The notes: generated by a model not told the origin, from the letters alone. DNA of 64,000 nucleotides from Nocardiopsis algeriensis (GCF_014203695.1 NZ_JACHJO010000007.1:281793-345792); one strand, 5' to 3'; shown: positions 27,511 to 37,514, numbered from the stretch's first letter. Numbers and translations are program-made.

Positions 27511-27836
27511 CATCCTCGGTTCCATGTGGCCTTTCCCATCCCCGAGGAGCGACCACGATGCGGACTCTCCCTCGTCCCGGAGGCGGGGCCGCGCTAGTGT
27601 GGAACCGAGGGACGCCATCGCGTCCCCCGGCGGTGCCGGACACCTGCGAGCCGCCGTCCGGGCGGCCCCTTGCCGGGGGCCCGGCCGACCGCACGGGTTC
27701 CCCCCTGCGCGGCGGAGGGCGGTTCGCCGGCCGCGCGGCCGAGGCGGTCCGCGGAGCACACCCCGCAGGTGTGTCCCCGAGGCGGAGCCGCGGAGAAGGA
27801 CCCGAGCCACGGACAGACGGACCTGAGGGAAACAGC
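27511..27836 (+). promoter_or_regulatory. Long leader of the DAHP synthase gene
   Basis: A 326-bp gap with no convincing gene. CCTCGGTTCCA at 27514-27524 is exactly complementary to TGGAACCGAGG at 27600-27610, a long-range inverted repeat. A Streptomyces-like -10 candidate TAGTGT at 27595-27600 touches the second arm. Further GC-rich stems fill 27640-27780. The length and structure would suit a regulated leader, but no T-box or known riboswitch is recognisable. Confidence 0.4.
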
Positions 27837-28895
27837 ATGCCGAGCACCAACGACACACGCGTGTCCAGCTACAAGCCGCTCATCGCCCCCGGGGACCTGC
27901 TCGCCGAGCTCCCGCTGGGCCCCGAGCGCAGCGCCCTCGTGGAGGACGCCCGTGCCGAGGTCAAGCGCGTGCTGGACGGCGAGGACGACCGCCTCCTGGT
28001 CGTCGTCGGCCCCTGCTCTGTGCACGACCCCGAGTCCGCCATGGACTACGCCCGCCGCCTGGCCGACCTGGTCCCGTCGCTGCGCGAGGACCTGTGCGTG
28101 GTGATGCGGGTCTACTTCGAGAAGCCCCGCACCACCGTCGGCTGGAAGGGTCTGATCAACGACCCCGGCCTGGACGAGACCTTCGACGTCCACCGCGGCC
28201 TGCGCACCGCCCGCCAGCTGCTGCTGGACATCAACTCGCTGGGGCTGCCCGCCGGCACCGAGTTCCTCGACCCGATCACCCCGCAGTACATCGCCGACGT
28301 GGTCTCCTGGGGTGCGATCGGCGCCCGCACCACCGAGAGCCAGGTGCACCGCCAGCTGAGCAGCGGCCTGAGCACGCCCGTGGGCTTCAAGAACGGCACC
28401 GACGGCGACGTCCAGGTGGCCGTGGACGCCGTGGGTGCCGCTGCCGCCTCCCACACGTTCTTCGGTGTGGACCCCACCGGGGCGGGCTCGGTCGTGGTCA
28501 CCGAGGGCAACCCGGACTGCCACGTGATCCTGCGCGGCGGCCGCTCCGGCCCCAACTACGGCGCCGAACCGGTGAACGCCGCCCTCGACACCATCGAGAA
28601 GGCCGGACTGCCGCGCCGCCTCATGATCGACGCCAGCCACGCCAACAGCGGCAAGGACCACAAGCGCCAGCGGGGCGTGGCCGAGGCGATCGGCGCCCAG
28701 GTCGCCGAGGGGCAGCGGGGCATCATCGGCGTGATGCTGGAGAGCTTCATCGCCGAGGGCGCCCAGAAGCTCGCCGACCCGGCCGACCTCGTCTACGGGC
28801 AGTCCATCACCGACAAGTGCATGGGCTGGGACACCACCGTCACCGTCCTGGAGGACCTCGCCGAGGCCGTCCGCCTGCGCCGCAAGGAGTCCTGA
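27837..28895 (+). CDS. 3-deoxy-7-phosphoheptulonate synthase (AroG-type)
   Basis: A 352-residue type I-alpha DAHP synthase, the first enzyme of the shikimate pathway, condensing phosphoenolpyruvate and erythrose 4-phosphate. Metal-site Cys in VVVGPCSVHDPES, substrate loop YFEKPRTTVGWKGLINDP, GARTTESQVHRQL, FKNGTDGDVQVAVDA and DASHANSGKDH are very close to the E. coli AroG/F/H group. Many actinobacteria depend on the type II enzyme, so this may be one of two isozymes (inference). Feedback sensitivity to Phe, Tyr or Trp cannot be read safely. GAGGGA precedes ATG 27837. Confidence 0.93.
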   Translation: MPSTNDTRVSSYKPLIAPGDLLAELPLGPERSALVEDARAEVKRVLDGEDDRLLVVVGPCSVHDPESAMDYARRLADLVPSLREDLCVVMRVYFEKPRTTVGWKGLINDPGLDETFDVHRGLRTARQLLLDINSLGLPAGTEFLDPITPQYIADVVSWGAIGARTTESQVHRQLSSGLSTPVGFKNGTDGDVQVAVDAVGAAAASHTFFGVDPTGAGSVVVTEGNPDCHVILRGGRSGPNYGAEPVNAALDTIEKAGLPRRLMIDASHANSGKDHKRQRGVAEAIGAQVAEGQRGIIGVMLESFIAEGAQKLADPADLVYGQSITDKCMGWDTTVTVLEDLAEAVRLRRKES

Positions 28896-28908
28896 CCGAC
28901 GCCGCCCC

Positions 28909-28938
28909 AGGGCCCCGGCGCACGCGCGCCGGGGCCCT
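28909..28938. terminator. Terminator hairpin between convergent genes
   Basis: AGGGCCCCGGCGC, loop ACGC, and the perfect 13-bp complement. No T tract. It lies between the DAHP synthase stop and the stop of the opposing lipoprotein gene, so it can serve both. Confidence 0.75.
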
Positions 28939-28944
28939 CGCGCC

Positions 28945-29814
28945 TCAGCCGCCGGAAGCCTCGGGCGGCAGGACCTCCAGCTCCACCAGCAGCTGCCGCC
29001 CCAGGGGCACGGCCGCCTCGGCACCGGCCCCCTCCTGCGCGTCGAGGCGCAGCGCGAACGTGTACAGGCCCGCCTCGGAGTCCACCCAGCCGACCCACCA
29101 CCCCGGCGCGTCCGCCCCGTCCCCGCCGGTCTTGCCGTGCAGGGCGTAGCCCTCGCCCTCCTCCATCAGCGCGGCCTCGCGCACGGCGGCCTGGTGCTCC
29201 CTGTCCACCGGCAGCGCCGAGCGGGTCAGTGCCGAGAGGAACTCGGTCTGCTCCACGGCCGAGACCTCCAGCGGCCCCTCCAGCCAGAAGCTGTCCCCGG
29301 CGTCGGCGCCGCCGATGTCGCGGCTGCCGTAGTCGAACCGGTCCACCCAGGCGGCCATCTGCTCGTGCCCCACGCGCCGGACCGCCTCCTGGAAGGCGGG
29401 ACCGTTCGGTTCCGTGAACGCCCCGGCGTTCTCGGGGCCGGCGGCAAGGATCGCGTCGACGCTCCCGAAGCCGCCGGCCTCCAGTCCGATCAGCGCGGCG
29501 GGGATCTCGAAGGTCGCGGCGGGAACCGCGCGCTCCGACGCCTCCTGCGGGTTCACCACGGTCGACGTGTGCGCCCGGGTGTCGTGGAGCACGAAGGCCC
29601 CGGTGACGCCCGCCTCGGAGAACACCGGTTCCAGGTCGGCCCGCTCGGTGGCCGAGACGTCCCCCCGGGACACGACCGTCTCGGCGGTCCCGTCGGCGGA
29701 CCCGGTTCCGCCCGGGTCCGCGCATCCCGCCAGGGCGGCGGCGCACACCAGCGCGGCTCCGCCCCGCAGCACCTCCCCGGCCCGGCCCCGGAGGTCCTCC
29801 GTGTCGAACAGCAT
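28945..29814 (-). CDS. Class D beta-lactamase-like lipoprotein, catalytic residues lost
   Basis: A 289-residue secreted lipoprotein: hydrophobic stretch then LAGC with Cys31. The fold matches class D (OXA/BlaR sensor) penicillin-binding domains: PAATFEIPAALIGLE at residues 98-112, YGSRDIGG at 162-169, LHGKTGGDG at 226-233 and WWVGWVDSEAGLY after it. The class D nucleophile motif is STFK; here it is A100-T-F-E103, so both the active-site Ser and the carbamylated Lys are missing. The second motif SxV is also absent (PNG near residue 136), while KTG is intact. Hydrolysis is therefore not expected; it may bind beta-lactams or peptidoglycan, or be a structural relic under selection. GGGAGGACAG precedes ATG 29814. 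Confidence 0.8.
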   Translation of the reverse strand: MLFDTEDLRGRAGEVLRGGAALVCAAALAGCADPGGTGSADGTAETVVSRGDVSATERADLEPVFSEAGVTGAFVLHDTRAHTSTVVNPQEASERAVPAATFEIPAALIGLEAGGFGSVDAILAAGPENAGAFTEPNGPAFQEAVRRVGHEQMAAWVDRFDYGSRDIGGADAGDSFWLEGPLEVSAVEQTEFLSALTRSALPVDREHQAAVREAALMEEGEGYALHGKTGGDGADAPGWWVGWVDSEAGLYTFALRLDAQEGAGAEAAVPLGRQLLVELEVLPPEASGG

Positions 29815-29954
29815 CTGTCCTCCCACTCTCCGCACGACGCCTTGTACAACGCTAGCTCTCGGACCGCGCCGCGGAGATGCCTTTCGTCCTCCCTTGCCCG
29901 TCAACACCTTTGGGCGGCGGCAAGGGCCACTGCTAGGCTGAACACGTTGCTGAC

Positions 29955-30146
29955 CCCGTACGGGAGAGCGCCCGTGCGAACGCGTGGGCCGCCGAAGGAG
30001 CAATCCCTCCCCGAAACAACCTCTCAGGCACAGTGGACCGTACGGGCGAGACCACTCTGGAAAGCAGGGACCGGCGTCCCTCGCCGAAGGTGCAAACCGC
30101 GCAGCGGCGTGGCGAAGCTCTCAGGCACAGATGACAGAGGGGGAGG
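29955..30146 (+). ncRNA. Tandem glycine riboswitch
   Basis: Two glycine aptamers in series. The first has GGGAGAG (29962), GCCGAAGGAGCAA (29991) and CTCTCAGGCACAG (30021); the second has GGGCGAGACCACTCTGGA (30044), GCCGAAGGTGCAAA (30083) and CTCTCAGGCACAG (30118). The two aptamers are joined by the short linker usual for the class. It lies directly upstream of gcvT, where glycine binding is known to turn on the glycine cleavage genes. The switch mechanism (terminator or ribosome-site control) is not obvious; the GGGGGAGG at 30139-30146 could be the controlled site. Confidence 0.93.
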
Positions 30147-30194
30147 ATGGCAACGCCTACGCACGACACGACGCCCATCCTCTCGGGAGTGCCC

Positions 30195-31310
30195 ATGTCA
30201 GAGTCCGCAGCCGACCCGCGGCCCACAGCCCTGCGCGACGTCCACGAAAGAGCCGGAGCCTCCCTGGTCGACTTCGCCGGGTGGCTCATGCCCCTGCGAT
30301 ACGGCAGCGAGACCGCCGAGCACAAGGCCGTCCGCGAGGCCGCCGGCCTGTTCGACCTCTCCCACATGGGCGAGATCCGCCTCACCGGCCCGCAGGCCGC
30401 CGCCGCCCTCGATCACGCGGTGGTGGGCCACATGTCCAAGGTGAGGACCGGCCGGGCCCGCTACACCATGCTCACCGACGACAAGGGCGGCGTCCTCGAC
30501 GACCTCATCGTCTACCGGCTGGGCGAGGAGGAGTTCCTCGTCGTGTCCAACGCGGCCAACACGGCCGTCGTCGCCGCGACCCTGGCCGAACGCGCCGCCG
30601 GCTTCGACACCGAGGTGCGCGACGAGTCCGCCGAACACGCCCTCCTGGCGCTCCAGGGACCGCGCGCCGCAGAGATCCTCGCGCCCCTCACCGACACCGA
30701 CCTGGACGGCATCGGCTACTACTCGGGGCACGAGTGCACCGTCGCGGGACACCCTGTCCTGCTCGCCCGCACCGGCTACACCGGTGAGGACGGCTTCGAG
30801 ATCTTTCTCCGCCCCGCGGAGGCGGCCCCCGCCCTCTGGGAGGCCCTGATGGCCGCGGGCGACCCGCACGGGCTGGTCCCCGTCGGGCTCGCGGCCCGCG
30901 ACACCCTCCGCCTGGAGGCCGGCATGCCCCTGTACGGGCAGGAGCTGACCTCCGACCTCACGCCCTTCGACGCCGGCCTCGGCCGGGTGGTGAAGTTCGA
31001 CAAGGAGGGCGGCTTCGTGGGCCGCGACGCCCTGGAAGAAGCAGCCCGCACCGCCCGTCCCCGCCGCCTCATCGGCCTCCTCGCGCGCGGGCGCCGCCCG
31101 CTGCGCAGGGGCCAGGACGTCCTGCGCGACGGCGAGGTCGTCGGAACCATCACCAGCGGCGCGCCCTCCCCCACCCTGGGCCGCCCCATCGCCATGGCCT
31201 ACGTGGACGGCGAACTCGACACCGCGACCGGCGCGTTCTCCGTGGACGTGCGCGGCCGCAGCGAGGACGTCGACGTGGTCGAGCTGCCGTTCTACAAGCG
31301 GCAGTCGTAG
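30195..31310 (+). CDS. gcvT: Glycine cleavage system T protein (aminomethyltransferase)
   Basis: A 371-residue T protein that moves the aminomethyl carbon from lipoyl-H protein to tetrahydrofolate, releasing ammonia. Typical stretches are DFAGWLMPLRYGS, GLFDLSHMGEI, YTMLTDDKGGVLDDLIVYR, LALQGPRAAEIL, RTGYTGEDGFEIF, RDTLRLEAGMPLYG and LTPFDAGLG. ATG 30195 is chosen because CGGGAG lies 5 nt upstream; ATG 30147 is in frame but abuts its purine tract. First gene after the glycine riboswitch. gcvP is not in this window. Confidence 0.93.
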   Translation: MSESAADPRPTALRDVHERAGASLVDFAGWLMPLRYGSETAEHKAVREAAGLFDLSHMGEIRLTGPQAAAALDHAVVGHMSKVRTGRARYTMLTDDKGGVLDDLIVYRLGEEEFLVVSNAANTAVVAATLAERAAGFDTEVRDESAEHALLALQGPRAAEILAPLTDTDLDGIGYYSGHECTVAGHPVLLARTGYTGEDGFEIFLRPAEAAPALWEALMAAGDPHGLVPVGLAARDTLRLEAGMPLYGQELTSDLTPFDAGLGRVVKFDKEGGFVGRDALEEAARTARPRRLIGLLARGRRPLRRGQDVLRDGEVVGTITSGAPSPTLGRPIAMAYVDGELDTATGAFSVDVRGRSEDVDVVELPFYKRQS

Positions 31311-31459
31311 CAGTACGGGCATCCCCCACGACGGGAGGCCTCCGCGCTCCGCACGGCCGGACCCCGGAACGGGGACGGCACGGCCGGGGTGCGACCGGGC
31401 GTAGGTCGGGCCGGGCGGCTGCCACAGGCGCGCGGCAGGAAACACAAAGGAGAGTCGAA

Positions 31460-31840
31460 GTGAGCGTTCCCACGGAGCTGGGTTACACCGCCGAACACGA
31501 GTGGGTCTCGGTCGAGGACGGGGTCGCCACCGTAGGCGTCACCGCGTTCGCCGCCGAGTCGCTCGGCGACATCGTGTACGTCGAGGCGCCGCAGGCCGGC
31601 ACCGAGGTGACCTCGGGCCAACCGTGCGGCGAGATCGAGTCGACCAAGTCGGTCAGCGACCTCTACTCCCCGGTCACCGGAGAGGTCGTCGAGGTCAACG
31701 AGGTGCTCGAGAGCGCCCCCGAGACCATCAACTCCGACCCCTACGGCCTGGGCTGGCTGTTCCGGGTGCGCGTCTCCGGGGAGCCCTCCGGTCTTCTCTC
31801 CGCCCAGGAGTACACCAAGCTGACCGAAGGCGAGGACTAG
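31460..31840 (+). CDS. gcvH: Glycine cleavage system H protein
   Basis: A 126-residue lipoyl carrier that shuttles the aminomethyl group between P, T and L proteins. The lipoylated lysine is Lys63 in [14 protein letters not shown], and the N-terminal [20 protein letters not shown] is family-typical. GTG 31460 follows AAGGAGAG. It is 149 bp after gcvT and 7 bp before glyA, in the same direction. Confidence 0.95.
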   Translation: MSVPTELGYTAEHEWVSVEDGVATVGVTAFAAESLGDIVYVEAPQAGTEVTSGQPCGEIESTKSVSDLYSPVTGEVVEVNEVLESAPETINSDPYGLGWLFRVRVSGEPSGLLSAQEYTKLTEGED

Positions 31841-31847
31841 GCCCCCT

Positions 31848-33119
<1,272 letters not shown>

Positions 33120-33125
33120 AGACCG

Positions 33126-33164
33126 GGGCCGTGCGGGGCACCGCGCCCCGCACGGCCCGCTTTT
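33126..33164 (+). terminator. Intrinsic terminator after glyA
   Basis: GGGCCGTGCGGGGC (33126-33139), 5-nt loop, perfect 14-bp complement to 33158, GC, then TTTT. It should end or reduce transcription before the serine dehydratase gene. Confidence 0.88.
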
Positions 33165-33195
33165 CCCGGCCCTGTGCTCAACGAGGAGGACAGCC

Positions 33196-34608
33196 ATGGC
33201 CATCAGCGTGTTCGACCTGTTCAAGATCGGCATCGGACCTTCCAGCTCGCACACCGTCGGCCCCATGAAGGCCGCGCGCACGTTCGCGGCCGGACTGCGC
33301 GAGGAGGGCCGGATCGGCGCCGCGGCCCGGGTACGGGCCGAGCTGTACGGATCCCTGGCGCTCACCGGCAAGGGGCACGGGAGCGACCGCGCCGTGATCC
33401 TGGGGCTGATGGGGCACACACCCGAGCACGTCGACGTGGACGCGGTACCCGCGCTGGTCGACCGGGTGCGCGAGGAGCGCCGTCTGCGCCTGGGCGGGCC
33501 GGAGGGGCCCTGGGTGGCCTTCGATCCGGCCGAGGACGTGGACTTCCGCCGCAAGGAGAGCCTTCCGGGCCACCCCAACGGCATGCGCTTCACCGCCCTG
33601 GACGCCTCCGGCCATGAACTGGCGGCGAAGGTGTACTACTCCGTCGGAGGCGGGTTCGTCGTCGACGAGAAGGCCGCCGGCAGCGACCGCGTCAAGGCCG
33701 ACGACACCGAGCTGCCCCACCCCTTCGGTTCCGCCGAGGAGCTGCTGGAGCTGTGCTCGCGGACGGGGATGTCGATCAGCGCGCTGATGTTCGCCAACGA
33801 GCAGGCCTTCGGCCGCTCCCCCGAGCAGATCCGCGCGGGCCTGCTGGAGATCTGGTCGGCGATGCGCCTGTGCGTGCGCCGCGGCGTCACCACCGAGGGC
33901 ACGCTGCCCGGCGGTCTGAAGGTGCCCCGGCGGGCGCACCGCCTGTACCGGCAGCTGGGCGGCAACTGCGACGAGTCGGGCCTGCTCGCACCGACCGCCC
34001 CCGATCCCGACCCGATGCGCGGCAGCGACTGGATCACCCTGTACGCACTGGCCGTGAACGAGGAGAACGCCGCGGGCGGCCGCGTGGTGACCGCTCCGAC
34101 CAACGGCGCCGCCGGCATCGTGCCCGCCGTGCTGCACTACTACCTGCACTTCAGCCCGGGCGCGGGCGACGAGGGCGTGGTCCGCTTCCTGCTGACCGCA
34201 GGCGCGATCGGCATGCTCTTCAAGCAGAACGCGTCGATCTCGGGCGCCGAGGTGGGCTGCCAGGGCGAGGTGGGCTCGGCCTCCTCGATGGCCGCCGCCG
34301 GCCTGGCCGAGGTGCTGGGCGGCACCCCCGCCCAGGTGGAGAACGCCGCCGAGATCGCCATGGAGCACAACCTGGGGCTGACCTGCGACCCGATCGGCGG
34401 CCTGGTCCAGGTGCCGTGCATCGAGCGCAACGCCCTGGCCTCGGTCAAGGCCATCAGCGCCGTCCGCATCGCCCTGCGCGGCGACGGCAGCCACTTCGTG
34501 TCCCTGGACGAGGTCATCAGGACCATGAGGGACACCGGGCGCGACATGCACGACAAGTACAAGGAGACCAGCCGCGGCGGCCTCGCCGTCAACGTCATCG
34601 AGTGCTGA
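33196..34608 (+). CDS. sdaA: L-serine ammonia-lyase (iron-sulphur type)
   Basis: A 470-residue single-chain L-serine dehydratase giving pyruvate and ammonia. N-terminal beta domain starts [21 protein letters not shown]; the alpha domain holds the 4Fe-4S cysteines in [14 protein letters not shown] and [26 protein letters not shown] precedes ATG 33196. It follows glyA by 76 nt but behind a strong terminator, so it may have its own promoter or depend on read-through. It disposes of serine made from glycine. Confidence 0.94.
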   Translation: MAISVFDLFKIGIGPSSSHTVGPMKAARTFAAGLREEGRIGAAARVRAELYGSLALTGKGHGSDRAVILGLMGHTPEHVDVDAVPALVDRVREERRLRLGGPEGPWVAFDPAEDVDFRRKESLPGHPNGMRFTALDASGHELAAKVYYSVGGGFVVDEKAAGSDRVKADDTELPHPFGSAEELLELCSRTGMSISALMFANEQAFGRSPEQIRAGLLEIWSAMRLCVRRGVTTEGTLPGGLKVPRRAHRLYRQLGGNCDESGLLAPTAPDPDPMRGSDWITLYALAVNEENAAGGRVVTAPTNGAAGIVPAVLHYYLHFSPGAGDEGVVRFLLTAGAIGMLFKQNASISGAEVGCQGEVGSASSMAAAGLAEVLGGTPAQVENAAEIAMEHNLGLTCDPIGGLVQVPCIERNALASVKAISAVRIALRGDGSHFVSLDEVIRTMRDTGRDMHDKYKETSRGGLAVNVIEC

Positions 34609-34687
34609 GCCGGTTCCGGGGCCGAACCGGGACCGTGTCCGCCGCGTCGTACGGAGGAGAACATTCTCCGCCCGGGAGGCGTGTCAC

Positions 34688-35323
34688 GTGGAATTGCACG
34701 AGCGCTACGCACAGCTCCACAGCGGGATCCGGTTCGCCATCGACACCATCGACGATGCGTACCCCCTCCCGCGCCCTTTGCGCCAGGAGCTCCAGGAATG
34801 GGTGCTCTCCAGATGGGAGGAAGCACGCCACAACATCGACTGGTGCGACAACAGGCGGGACCTGCTCCAGGTGACCAGCGGCCTCACGGAACTGGCCCGG
34901 TCGTACAAGGAACTGCGCAAGAACCTGTTCTCCGACCTCCATCATTTCGGCCCCGAACCCCCGTGGCGGCAGGTCAACAGACGGCTTGCGGTCAGGCTTC
35001 CGCTGGGTGTTCACCACGGGAACTCCGCGTACTACGTCCTCCGGAGGAACGGTACGCACCGGTGGAAGTTCTGCGTCCACGGCAGCACCCGGTCCGAGAA
35101 CGGGGAGTACGAGAGCACCCTCCGGGAGTTCGAGGTCGAACTCTCCGGCCATTCCTGCCGCATCCCCGACGAACTCGAGGGCGACCCGGTGCTGGCCCAG
35201 CTCTTCTACGGCCTGGCCCTGATGACCGGCACGCACCACTACATGCGCACGCTCAGGGACGAGGTCGTCATGGAGGCCGAGCGCATCACCCGCTCCGAGA
35301 AGGACGACGACACCTGGGAGTGA
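34688..35323 (+). CDS. Hypothetical protein, His/Arg-rich
   Basis: A 211-residue protein that I cannot place. No signal peptide or membrane helix. It starts with a helical region ([20 protein letters not shown], then [13 protein letters not shown]), has a beta-rich middle around [19 protein letters not shown] and WKFCVHGST, and ends in a helix containing [13 protein letters not shown]. Codon use is slightly less GC3-extreme than the neighbours. GGGAGG lies about 8 nt before GTG 34688. It stands between sdaA and the convergent Asp23 operon. Confidence 0.7.
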   Translation: MELHERYAQLHSGIRFAIDTIDDAYPLPRPLRQELQEWVLSRWEEARHNIDWCDNRRDLLQVTSGLTELARSYKELRKNLFSDLHHFGPEPPWRQVNRRLAVRLPLGVHHGNSAYYVLRRNGTHRWKFCVHGSTRSENGEYESTLREFEVELSGHSCRIPDELEGDPVLAQLFYGLALMTGTHHYMRTLRDEVVMEAERITRSEKDDDTWE

Positions 35324-35357
35324 GGCCCCCGCGGCCGCTGCGGCCTCGCAGCGAACA

Positions 35358-35432
35358 CCGTCCGGCCCCGAGGCCCGCGCCCAGGTGGCCGTGCGGAAGG
35401 CGCGCAGGGCCGTCCGGCGCCGAGGCCCGCGC
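35358..35432. repeat. 23-nt direct repeat in convergent gap
   Basis: Copies at 35358-35380 and 35410-35432 share 22 of 23 bases (core CGAGGCCCGCGC), 52 nt apart. The 137-bp gap 35324-35460 otherwise holds no gene or clear T-tract terminator. Confidence 0.65.
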
Positions 35433-35460
35433 GGGCGGAGAAGGGCGGTCGGCACCGTGC

Positions 35461-36051
35461 TCAGAGCAGCGTGCGTCGCGGAGGGCCGGTGCGGGCCGCC
35501 ATGGACATCCGCACCACCGCGGGGATCCGGTCGGTCTCCAGGGCCCGGCCCAGATCGGCCAGCGCCTCGGAGCGGATCCGGCGCCACACGGCGGCGACGT
35601 CGGCGTCGCCGTCCAGGAGCAGGGCCATCCGCAGGTGCGGCTCCTCGCAGGACTCGGTCAGGCGTGCGCCCACCCGGCGCACACCCGGGTAGGCGGCGAC
35701 CTGCCGCTCCAGGGCGCTGCGCGCGACGCTCTCGGCGATCTCCACCCGGCCGGAGGGGGAGCGCTCCAGCACGAGGCCGCCGAGGGCGTCGCCGGTCCCC
35801 TGGACCAGGAGCCAGCGCAGGGAGAGGAACCCGGCGAGGAGGAACGCGGCCATCGCCGCATAGGGCACCCAGCGGCGCGCGAGCACCTCGGCGGCCGCGT
35901 CGGACAGGAGCGGTGTACCGGCCGTCCCCGGGCCGAGCAGGCCCGCCCCGGCGGCGAGCGCCGCCAGACCGGCCGCGAGCAGCAGTGTCCCCACGGCCGT
36001 GAGGCCGACCCGGTTGACGCGGGCCGCCCGGCGCGCCCTGCCGCGCGCCAC
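35461..36051 (-). CDS. amaP: AmaP-like alkaline-shock membrane anchor
   Basis: A 196-residue membrane protein. Two helices (around residues 17-40 and 63-83) are followed by an Asp23-like cytoplasmic domain with GRVEIAESVARSALERQVA. AmaP anchors Asp23/Gls24 proteins at the membrane in Gram-positives. GTG 36051 lies 2 nt after the stop of the preceding gene. Last gene of the six-gene operon. The symbol is by similarity to the family. Confidence 0.8.
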   Translation of the reverse strand: MARGRARRAARVNRVGLTAVGTLLLAAGLAALAAGAGLLGPGTAGTPLLSDAAAEVLARRWVPYAAMAAFLLAGFLSLRWLLVQGTGDALGGLVLERSPSGRVEIAESVARSALERQVAAYPGVRRVGARLTESCEEPHLRMALLLDGDADVAAVWRRIRSEALADLGRALETDRIPAVVRMSMAARTGPPRRTLL

Positions 36052-36053
36052 GG

Positions 36054-36659
36054 TCAGTCCTCCGCGTACCGGACGTGGGTGGAGATGCGCAGGCTGCGCA
36101 GCGGGGCCAGTTCGGTCAGGCGGCGCTCGACGGCCGCGGTCACCTCGGCGGGCAGGCCCTCCGCCTCGCGCAGGCAGGTGCGGACGTGCAGCCGGATCCG
36201 GTTGCCCCGCACCGCCACGGCCACGCCGTCGACCCCGCTGATCTCCCGCGCCGCGGTGGCCACCGCCCGGCGCAGGGCCGGTCGGGTCAGACCCACCACC
36301 AGGGCGGGATCGTCGGTGCGCAGCGGGATCCAGCGGCTCTGCCCCGGTGTGAGTGCCACCGCGATCAGCGCCAGCCCGATCAGCGCCAGTACCGCCGACG
36401 CGATCCGCACCGAGGGCTGCGACCAGGTCGTGCTCTGCGCGTAGGCGGCGGCGGGGCGGACCGGGATCAGCCCGAGCGGGCTGCCGGCCAGCGCCGAGAC
36501 GACCTCCGCCGCGGCGACGACCGCCACGACCAGGACCGTGAACCCGGTGATCACGGCGGGCCAGGACCGGCGGGGCCGGAAGGTGTGGACCGCCACCCGC
36601 CTTGCCCTGCGGTCCGCCCCCGTGTCCGGGCGTCCGAGTGCCTCTTCCACAGTGGTCAT
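36054..36659 (-). CDS. DUF6286-type membrane protein of the Asp23 operon
   Basis: A 201-residue protein with two membrane helices (about 35-57 and 85-105) and a C-terminal Asp23-like half, DPALVVGLTRPALRRAVATA then VAVRGNRIRLHVRTCLREA. I recognise the DUF6286 type seen in actinobacterial Asp23 clusters; function unknown. Its ATG overlaps the upstream stop by one base (TGATG), so translation is coupled. The internal pattern resembles AmaP, suggesting an old duplication. Confidence 0.72.
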   Translation of the reverse strand: MTTVEEALGRPDTGADRRARRVAVHTFRPRRSWPAVITGFTVLVVAVVAAAEVVSALAGSPLGLIPVRPAAAYAQSTTWSQPSVRIASAVLALIGLALIAVALTPGQSRWIPLRTDDPALVVGLTRPALRRAVATAAREISGVDGVAVAVRGNRIRLHVRTCLREAEGLPAEVTAAVERRLTELAPLRSLRISTHVRYAED

Positions 36660-37009
36660 CAGCGCACCAACTCCACGATCTCGATGTCGATGTGGTGGAC
36701 CCTCTTCCCCGTCGTCCGCTCCACCCGGTCCCTGACGTGCCCGCGGACGCGCCGTGCGGTCTCGCGCACCGGCTGCGGGTAGCGGACGGCGATCCTCAGC
36801 CTCAGCAGGACCGCGTCGCCGCTCACCTTGGCGCGTACGGCGCGCGAACGCACCGCGCCCGCGCCGGGGACCTCGCACACCGCCCGGGCCGCGGTCCTCT
36901 CGACCACGCGGGCCCCGATCTCGGTGCGCCCGCCCGGGTCGCGTACCGCGTGCTCCTCGGGAAGTGGTGTTCCACCCTGCCGGGGAACCGTCCGCGTCCT
37001 CACCCGCAC
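36659..37009 (-). CDS. Asp23/Gls24 family protein (second copy)
   Basis: A 116-residue soluble protein of the Asp23/Gls24 envelope-stress family: TEIGARVVERTAARAVCEVPG, then VRAKVSGDAVLLRLRIAVRY and the terminal TGKRVHHIDIEIVEL. It has a basic N-terminus. GTG 37009 or GTG 37003 may be the start, both just after the 57-residue gene. Between two membrane-protein genes of the same operon; likely one of the proteins recruited by AmaP (inference). Confidence 0.75.
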   Translation of the reverse strand: MRVRTRTVPRQGGTPLPEEHAVRDPGGRTEIGARVVERTAARAVCEVPGAGAVRSRAVRAKVSGDAVLLRLRIAVRYPQPVRETARRVRGHVRDRVERTTGKRVHHIDIEIVELVR

Positions 37010-37014
37010 CCGCC

Positions 37015-37188
37015 TCAGACCGAGCGCCGCGAGAACATCGCGCCCAGGTCCAGCTCGCCCTCCATCGCCCGGCCCGCGACGAAACCGGCCAGGCCCAGGA
37101 AGAGGACGAGACCGAAGGCCACGAACCCGCCGAAGGCGCCCGCGAGCCCCAGTACCGTTCCGAAAGCCAGTCCCACGACGGGCCACAC
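37015..37188 (-). CDS. 57-residue membrane protein of the Asp23 operon
   Basis: A very short gene: GTG 37188 follows GGGAGGAATC, a strong ribosome-binding site, and the frame closes with TGA at 37015. The product is mostly one or two Gly/Ala/Phe-rich hydrophobic helices (WPVVGLAFGTVLGLAGAF and FGLVLFLGLAGFVAGR) followed by an acidic-basic tail, GELDLGAMFSRRSV. Similar in size and position to DUF2273-like small membrane proteins of Firmicute Asp23 operons. Easily missed by gene finders because of its length. Confidence 0.75.
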   Translation of the reverse strand: MWPVVGLAFGTVLGLAGAFGGFVAFGLVLFLGLAGFVAGRAMEGELDLGAMFSRRSV

Positions 37189-37218
37189 GATTCCTCCCTC
37201 CTCCCGGTCCGGCCCCCG

Positions 37219-37512
37219 TCAGCCGAGACCGGCGATCACGTCCTCCACCGACACGTGGACGGTGCGTCCTCCCGCCAGGGGCAGCAGTCCCTGCCTCACC
37301 TCGGCGGCGATCCTCGGCAGCGGCCGGCCGAAGCGGACGACGACGCCGACCTCGACGCTGTCGCCGCGCACCGCGACGCCGTCGACCCGGCCCCCGGGCA
37401 CCGGCGTGGCGAGCGTCCCGAAACTCCCCGACGAGAGCGACACCACGTCGGGGAACCGGACGGCCTCGCGCGCCAGCCTGCGGGCGACCTCCTCCGTGTC
37501 CTCGGCGGACAC
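37219..37512 (-). CDS. Small Asp23-like domain protein
   Basis: A 97-residue soluble protein with the alternating pattern of an Asp23 domain: GGRVDGVAVRGDSVEVGVVV then HVSVEDVIAGLG at the end, where Asp23 proteins end in a similar strand-helix. GTG 37512 starts 2 nt after the TAG of the first Asp23 gene. Probably a shortened paralogue in the complex. Confidence 0.65.
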   Translation of the reverse strand: MSAEDTEEVARRLAREAVRFPDVVSLSSGSFGTLATPVPGGRVDGVAVRGDSVEVGVVVRFGRPLPRIAAEVRQGLLPLAGGRTVHVSVEDVIAGLG

Positions 37513-37514
37513 CG

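Noticed and set aside
27600..27610. T-box or other aminoacyl-tRNA sensing leader before DAHP synthase
   Set aside because: No T-box AGGGTGG-like sequence and no specifier-loop arrangement is visible.
27524..27826. A short open frame starting Met-Trp-Pro-Phe upstream of DAHP synthase, as a possible aromatic amino acid leader peptide
   Set aside because: No ribosome-binding site, only one Trp and one early Phe, no run of regulatory codons, and the rest is Arg/Pro-rich as expected from random GC-rich DNA.
28945..29814. Calling the class D homologue an antibiotic resistance gene
   Set aside because: The nucleophile Ser and general-base Lys are both replaced (ATFE instead of STFK), so resistance by hydrolysis is not supported.
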